This document shows, piece after piece, positions 59,537 to 64,000 of a stretch of 64,000 nucleotides of DNA. The notes under the pieces are model-generated. The model had not been told where the DNA came from, ran no database searches, and worked only from the letters and a program-made list of their open reading frames with translations. The stretch covers positions 1,054,001-1,118,000 of the forward strand of contig NZ_CP052766.1 in NCBI RefSeq assembly GCF_002499975.2. The letters run 5' to 3'. This DNA is from Alteromonas pelagimontana. Lineage in GTDB: Bacteria > Pseudomonadota > Gammaproteobacteria > Enterobacterales > Alteromonadaceae. Made by a program: the position numbers and the translations under genes. Numbering within the stretch: position 1 is the stretch's first letter; every line of letters starts with the position of its first letter.

Positions 59537-60940
59537 GTGAACTTTCACCTGTCCAAGTTTCAGAAAATAGCAACACCCAGCCGTTCTTGTTTCATCGCAA
59601 CAATTTTAATTTTGTTGTGGCTCCCTCTTCCGCTGGGTTCTGCGACAGCTTGGGGATGGTTAACATTAACTGTGCTACTAGTGACTATATCCGCAATATA
59701 CGGGTGGCAGCATCAGGCTGTCGCTAGCGTGATTATTCGGCGCAACCGTTATCTTTTTTGGGGCTGGATTGCCATCTTCTGTGGACAGTTATTGCAATTG
59801 CTGCCTCTGCCGCTATTTATTATTGAGTGGGTAAGACCGGAGCGCCTACATAATCTGGCTGTCTTAGATAGCCAGTGGCTTTCACTGACATTTAATAATC
59901 AGGATACGCTTTTATCGCTCCTGCGCACCCTTAGTTTTTTCTGTCTTTTCTTGCTGACACTACTCATGATCCGTTCTGCACGGAAAACTAAACTGCTACT
60001 TCAATTTATTTTCGGAATGGGCATTTTCCAGGCGTTGTATGGAAGCTTTTCACGTGGTTCAGGACAATCACACAGTCTGATCCTCGATCTTCCCGTTGCG
60101 AACGGCGCCTCCGGCACCTTTCTTTCGAACGCCTATTTTTCGCATTTCTTACTGTTAACCTTAGGCGCGGCACTCGGTTTATTGGTTTTAAAGATTAAAC
60201 CTTCTGTTACCTCAACAGCACGAGAAAAAATCAGAAGACTGGTTAAATATTTTTTCAGCAGAAAAGCCGCGTTTCGGCTCGGGGTGCTATTTCTTGTTTT
60301 CGGAATATTGGTGTCAGAATCTGTTATCGGCGTAATGGCTGCGTGTATAGCAACAACCGGCTGCGCGTTGTACGGGTTAAAAGTTTTTAAACCGCGCCCT
60401 ACGTATTACACATATTTTGTAGGTCTACTTGTAGTTGTAGATATTGTGGTGGGAATTGGAACCCACGCACTGATACCTCCCGACCTGCCTGAAAAGACAA
60501 TTACCGCGGCGCCGTCGTTAAACCCAAACTTGTTTAAAAAGCCTTCCTCACCTGGTGTTTTTCATTTTGGCGTACTAGGTGCTGGGGCGGGAACCGCAAT
60601 AGACACGGCGGCCGCTTTTCAGGATATTCCCATTCCTGGTCACTTAGCAGCGCCGCAAAATGATTACGGACAGTTTCTAATCGAATTCGGCCTCCCTCTT
60701 AGTTTAGTTTTTCTTGCCATGTTTGGGTGGTGTTTTGGTCATGCTGTGGTTGCTATGGCGAAACGCCGTCATGTGGTTTTTCGCGGAGCGGCATTTGCCT
60801 GCGTTATCGGATTATCGGGAACGATGATCCAGATGATCGCCAGCACGCCGTTGCAGTCGCCAGCAAATGCTGCGTATGTTACTGTATTGCTTGCTTTATC
60901 ACTATCCAGTTTCCAGTGTCGAAAGTATCAGAGAGCTTAA
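59537..60940 (+). CDS. second O-antigen ligase/polymerase-like membrane protein
   Basis: A polytopic membrane protein of 467 residues with about 10 hydrophobic segments. The loop motif APQNDYGQFLIEFGLPLS corresponds to the ligase/polymerase family's HNDYLxxLxExG motif, with Gln where His is usual. The GTG at 59537 has GGGAGG five bases before it. It is followed three bases later by a small membrane protein gene. Having two family members suggests one polymerase and one ligase or a chain-length or secretion role; which is which cannot be told here. Confidence 0.82.
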   Translation: MNFHLSKFQKIATPSRSCFIATILILLWLPLPLGSATAWGWLTLTVLLVTISAIYGWQHQAVASVIIRRNRYLFWGWIAIFCGQLLQLLPLPLFIIEWVRPERLHNLAVLDSQWLSLTFNNQDTLLSLLRTLSFFCLFLLTLLMIRSARKTKLLLQFIFGMGIFQALYGSFSRGSGQSHSLILDLPVANGASGTFLSNAYFSHFLLLTLGAALGLLVLKIKPSVTSTAREKIRRLVKYFFSRKAAFRLGVLFLVFGILVSESVIGVMAACIATTGCALYGLKVFKPRPTYYTYFVGLLVVVDIVVGIGTHALIPPDLPEKTITAAPSLNPNLFKKPSSPGVFHFGVLGAGAGTAIDTAAAFQDIPIPGHLAAPQNDYGQFLIEFGLPLSLVFLAMFGWCFGHAVVAMAKRRHVVFRGAAFACVIGLSGTMIQMIASTPLQSPANAAYVTVLLALSLSSFQCRKYQRA

Positions 60941-60943
60941 TCT

Positions 60944-61351
60944 GTGTATGTAATTGAACAAACCGTACGGGAATCTCCCACTATTCAACGTGTATTGAGA
61001 GAAATGCCGCCAGAAGTGGCTGATACGTTTTCGGATGATCAGCTTCGTCACCTGAATAAAGCATTGGGGGGAAGAAGTTGGGCGCGGCACAAAATCGACT
61101 GCCGGGGATCGTTTAATTTTTGGCGTGGCAGCTACTATTTTGTTTTTTTAGCTGGAAAAAATGTTCGTGAGTTAACCCGCCTGGAGCAACAAACCAGTCG
61201 TATCACCCTAGCACTGCTGGGAACGCTGTTTTTAGTATTTTCGTTTGCAGTGGGAATGCTGTTCTTGTATTTACTTAAGTCTGCTCTGGGCATCGACTTG
61301 CTCGATGGCATCTCGCTGGGGATTTGGGATAAATTCAGGCAGCTGTGGTAA
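60944..61351 (+). CDS. small membrane protein of the exopolysaccharide locus, unknown
   Basis: A 135-residue protein that I recognise only as a type common beside exopolysaccharide genes. It has a soluble N-terminal part with RHKIDCRGSFNFWRGSYYFVFLAG, then LTRLEQ and one strong transmembrane helix at about 85-112. No catalytic motif is visible. It starts at a GTG with GAGAG eight bases before it, three bases after the ligase-like gene, so the two are an operon. It could be an assembly or regulatory partner of the polymerase. Confidence 0.75.
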   Translation: MYVIEQTVRESPTIQRVLREMPPEVADTFSDDQLRHLNKALGGRSWARHKIDCRGSFNFWRGSYYFVFLAGKNVRELTRLEQQTSRITLALLGTLFLVFSFAVGMLFLYLLKSALGIDLLDGISLGIWDKFRQLW

Positions 61352-61375
61352 CGAGCTGCCTGAAATATCTTTTTT
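61334..61375 (+). terminator. terminator between convergent genes
   Basis: A perfect 11-bp stem (TTCAGGCAGCT / AGCTGCCTGAA, 61334-61344 and 61354-61364) has a 9-base loop and a T run at 61370-61375. The left arm overlaps the last codons of the small membrane protein gene. Confidence 0.82.
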
Positions 61376-61399
61376 GTATAACCTGAGTGCAGTTACAGA

Positions 61400-62125
61400 C
61401 TAAGCAGTGTAAACGCCGACGATTTTTCCCGGTGTTAGCTTAAACAACTTATCTGCGTATTCCTGGTCGACCTGCTCGCTGACAAGGACGTAAGCCTGTC
61501 CCATATCGTTGGGCCGGCGCTCTGTATCATGCGTATCAGACGCCACCAAATCAATTTGTCGATTCGCCAGCATCTCCAGACTTACATCCCTTACCTGCTC
61601 ACCAAACCGTCCGGTGAGTGCACCCGCTGTGACCTGCAACAAACACCCTTGATTGCGTAACCACTGGATTTTCTCCGGTCGTTTAAGAATATCCCGATTA
61701 CGCTCTGGATGCGGGATAAGAGGCTGAACCTTAGACGCCTGGAGCCATCGCAGAAGATTGTCAAACCCAGCCGGAATATGGCTATGAGGCATTTCCAGCA
61801 GCAACACAGATTTACCGTTATGCTGACCTAAAAAAGGCAACTGCTTTTCTGCCATCCAGCCAGGTATTAATTCACTGACCCGCACCTCACCGGCAAACGA
61901 AATATTCAATTCAATGCCGTTTTTGATGATTTCCTCTCGCAGGCCAAGAAAGCCAGCTTTAATGGTATCAATGGTATTATCGTAGTGCCCCCAGTGTATG
62001 TGCGGCGTACATACCAGATGCGTGACACCAGCATCTACCGTTTGGCGAGCCATGGCGAGCGCCATATCCATGGTACGAGCGCCATCATCGATACCGGGAA
62101 TTATGTGACTATGTACATCAATCAC
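61400..62125 (-). CDS. CpsB/YwqE-type tyrosine-protein phosphatase (PHP family)
   Basis: A metal-dependent tyrosine phosphatase of 241 residues, which dephosphorylates bacterial tyrosine kinases that control polysaccharide export. PHP motifs are complete: MIDVHSHIIPGIDDGA at the start, VCTPHIHWG, LIPHPERN and VASDTHD near the C-terminus. It lies 15 bases after the Wzc-type kinase gene, its expected substrate, in the same direction. This polymerase-type phosphatase is the one usual in Gram-positive bacteria and in some Proteobacteria in place of Wzb. Confidence 0.93.
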   Translation of the reverse strand: MIDVHSHIIPGIDDGARTMDMALAMARQTVDAGVTHLVCTPHIHWGHYDNTIDTIKAGFLGLREEIIKNGIELNISFAGEVRVSELIPGWMAEKQLPFLGQHNGKSVLLLEMPHSHIPAGFDNLLRWLQASKVQPLIPHPERNRDILKRPEKIQWLRNQGCLLQVTAGALTGRFGEQVRDVSLEMLANRQIDLVASDTHDTERRPNDMGQAYVLVSEQVDQEYADKLFKLTPGKIVGVYTA

Positions 62126-62140
62126 TACTTTACCTCAACT

Positions 62141-64000
62141 TTAGCTATGGGCATTGTAACCATACTGATCGTAGAAACCGCCATACCGCTCAGAAACATC
62201 TGATTTGCGTAAATCTACCTGGTTCAGCACCACACCATCGACGCGGTGACCCACCTGAAGAAAACGGCCCAAACCATTCTTAATCATTTTCTCGCTGGTA
62301 CTGTCTGCCCGCACAACATAAATTACGGAATCACAGGATTTAGACACCACCATAGCATCACTTACCGCTTGCGTAGGTGCCGTATCAACGACAACATATT
62401 TATAATGCTTTTTCAAATAATTGATAAGAGCACGGAAGCCATCACCGGCAAGAAGTTCTTGCGGGTTTGACGGAATGCTTCCGGCGCAAATAAGATCAAT
62501 GCCCGATTGCTCATCATGTACCAGACATTCATCCAAAGAATGGGTTTTCATTGTCAGGTTTGACAGCCCTGGCTGATAATTTGGAACATTGAACCGTTTG
62601 CCCACAGCAGGGCGACGTAAATCTGCATCAATCAAAATCGTTTTATCTAACTGTCCCAAAGCAAATGCCAGGTTAATGGACACGGTAGTTTTCCCTTCCT
62701 TCGGCACACTTGAGGTAACCAGAATCGCTTGGTTCTGCTTTTCAATATTGATAAGCGATAAACTGGTACGCAAGGTACGCACCGCTTCGCTGAACTGATG
62801 AAACTTGTTGTCGAAGAAAGCCCGAAGCGGTACATCTTCTTTGCGCTTTTGAACCAAGATGGGAATTAAGCCTAGCATACGCTGCCCCAGCTTCTTCTCA
62901 ACATCATCCACGGAACGTACACCACTGTTGAGTGCTTCAAGTACAAAGGCCAGCAGCACGCCGAATCCAAAACTCACTACCAGTGCGGCTCCAATTAACA
63001 AAGATTTATTAGGCGCGGTAGGGTTATTAGGCGGCACAGCAGGGTCAAGAATGCGCGCGTTAACCGATTCAAAGCCACCAATTTCACTGGTTTCTTTTAA
63101 GCGGGTAAACATCGAGTTGTACAGTTGTTGATTTATGTCCACATCGCGTTGCAATGCGCGGCGCTGGTTTTCTAAATTAGATAACTTGCGATACTCCGCT
63201 TTAACGGTAGAAACTTCTTCCTGCAACGTGGCAACCCGCTCCTGCGCGGCGCGAAATTGTGTAGTAATACTGGAAATAAGATCGCGGATTTGCGTTTGTA
63301 GCGTGTCTCGGACTGATGCCAGTTCGGCATTAGCCGCTACCATCTGCGGATGTTTCGCTCCGTACACCTTGCTAAGTTCTGATACCCGGCTCAATGCCGC
63401 CGCTTCTTGCCTGCGGACACTTTGAATATTGGGGTGGTTAAGCACTTCAGGTAATCTCGCCAGCGCACCATAATCTGCACCATTGCGCTGCGTTTGCTCA
63501 TAAATTGTGCGATTCTGCTTGAGTGTAGTTTGCGCGTCAATAAGCTGATCACTGAGTTGCTCCAGTTCTTCAGCAGTTAATCCCACCACACCATTACTCA
63601 AATTGACCAACTGGTTATCTTCGTAAAATTCCGACAGCTTTTTCTCTGCTTCAGCCAGTTTATCACGCAGACCATCCATACTTTCTGTTAAAAATGACGT
63701 CGCCTTGGTGGTCATGTCAACTTTAGCCTGCAGATAATTTTCTATATAAACGTCGCCCATTGTATTGGCAATTTGTGCCGCTAACTGTGGTGAATCGCTA
63801 ATGGCGGTTATTTCAATTACCTGAGTATTGTCTACCAAAGACACTTTAATGGACCGCATCAATTTATTAATTGCTGCCTGACGACGTTTATCGGCACGTT
63901 GCTCTTCCGTGAGTTCGGTTTTTTCCTGCTTTGGTAAGAAAGGAATGGCAGATTTAATCCAGTTTTTAGCTTTATTTAGAATTGCGATTCCACCATCCGA
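62141..64000 (-). CDS. Wzc-type polysaccharide co-polymerase / tyrosine autokinase (5' end beyond window)
   Basis: The C-terminal 619 residues of a Wzc/ExoP-type protein. The frame is open through the right edge, so an internal Met near 63859 is not the start. The visible part has the end of the Wzz chain-length domain with long coiled coils (about 63100-63800), a transmembrane helix near SLLIGAALVVSFGFGVLLAFV, and a BY-kinase domain: Walker A SVPKEGKTTVSINLA, Walker A' TILIDADLRRP and Walker B YVVVDTAP. The C-terminal tail holds four clustered tyrosines (RYGGFYDQYGYNAHS), the typical autophosphorylation sites. The phosphatase gene follows. Missing parts include the first transmembrane helix. 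Confidence 0.95.
   Translation of the reverse strand, partial: SDGGIAILNKAKNWIKSAIPFLPKQEKTELTEEQRADKRRQAAINKLMRSIKVSLVDNTQVIEITAISDSPQLAAQIANTMGDVYIENYLQAKVDMTTKATSFLTESMDGLRDKLAEAEKKLSEFYEDNQLVNLSNGVVGLTAEELEQLSDQLIDAQTTLKQNRTIYEQTQRNGADYGALARLPEVLNHPNIQSVRRQEAAALSRVSELSKVYGAKHPQMVAANAELASVRDTLQTQIRDLISSITTQFRAAQERVATLQEEVSTVKAEYRKLSNLENQRRALQRDVDINQQLYNSMFTRLKETSEIGGFESVNARILDPAVPPNNPTAPNKSLLIGAALVVSFGFGVLLAFVLEALNSGVRSVDDVEKKLGQRMLGLIPILVQKRKEDVPLRAFFDNKFHQFSEAVRTLRTSLSLINIEKQNQAILVTSSVPKEGKTTVSINLAFALGQLDKTILIDADLRRPAVGKRFNVPNYQPGLSNLTMKTHSLDECLVHDEQSGIDLICAGSIPSNPQELLAGDGFRALINYLKKHYKYVVVDTAPTQAVSDAMVVSKSCDSVIYVVRADSTSEKMIKNGLGRFLQVGHRVDGVVLNQVDLRKSDVSERYGGFYDQYGYNAHS

Noticed and set aside
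1..64000. tRNA, rRNA, CRISPR, prophage or defence system
   Set aside because: I looked through the intergenic regions for T-loop and other RNA signatures, regularly spaced repeats and phage or nuclease gene clusters. None was found apart from the housekeeping SbcCD nuclease; a proper RNA scan was not possible here.

Overview
The window looks like chromosome from a marine gammaproteobacterium of the Alteromonadales (Alteromonadaceae-like). The grounds are base composition in the mid-forties percent GC by eye, a RluF and an SbcCD pair of gammaproteobacterial type, a large TonB-dependent receptor beside polysaccharide hydrolases, an IS982-family element, and a Wzx/Wzy/Wzc exopolysaccharide locus with sulfotransferases. 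The taxonomic call is inference from gene content, not from a marker gene. I see no rRNA, tRNA, CRISPR array or prophage.

Layout. 0-1.1 kb: an LtrA-family membrane protein cut by the left edge. 1.4-5.8 kb: a GH28 pectinase-like enzyme, a 41-codon leader ORF with a near-perfect Shine-Dalgarno, and a TonB-dependent receptor. 5.9-9.2 kb: a two-gene unit of a UPF0104-type membrane protein and a fusion of a degenerate metallophosphoesterase domain with a GT4 glycosyltransferase. 9.6-12.1 kb: an isoaspartyl methyltransferase/erythromycin-esterase fusion and a PEBP protein. 12.2-16.3 kb: a lipoprotein, a GH2 enzyme with an NxK uronic-acid motif, and mannonate dehydratase (uxuA). 16.4-20.7 kb: rluF, then a three-gene operon for 3-keto-glycoside chemistry (DUF1080 hydrolase, GMC oxidoreductase, Tat lipoprotein subunit). 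20.9-21.9 kb: an intact IS982-family element with an 8-9 bp target duplication. 22.2-26.5 kb: a CDF transporter with a half-size solute-binding lipoprotein, and two secreted alpha/beta hydrolases. 26.6-31.6 kb: sbcDC. 31.8-41.4 kb: an M24 peptidase, an SGNH hydrolase, two convergent GT4 enzymes, a YigZ protein and an RND pump. 41.5-46.6 kb: orphan HPt, REC-GGDEF, hybrid histidine kinase, a frameshifted hemolysin-III protein and a DSP-like phosphatase. 47-64 kb: the exopolysaccharide locus.

How the genes fit. GH28, the receptor, GH2 and UxuA form a loose uronic-acid-glycan uptake and degradation set. Palindromic sites of one related sequence lie in front of GH28, of the leader/receptor and, more weakly, of GH2, suggesting one LacI-type regulator. 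The exopolysaccharide locus holds a Wzx flippase, two Wzy/ligase-like proteins, five glycosyltransferases, two sulfotransferases and a pyruvyltransferase, with the CpsB-type phosphatase and Wzc-type kinase at its right end. It therefore probably makes a sulfated, pyruvylated polymer. Its left 7.5 kb is bracketed by 84-bp inverted repeats.

The points most worth following are the receptor leader ORF, the pseudo-phosphoesterase/glycosyltransferase fusion, the dnaX-type slippery site exactly where the hemolysin-III frame breaks, and the inverted repeats at the exopolysaccharide locus.
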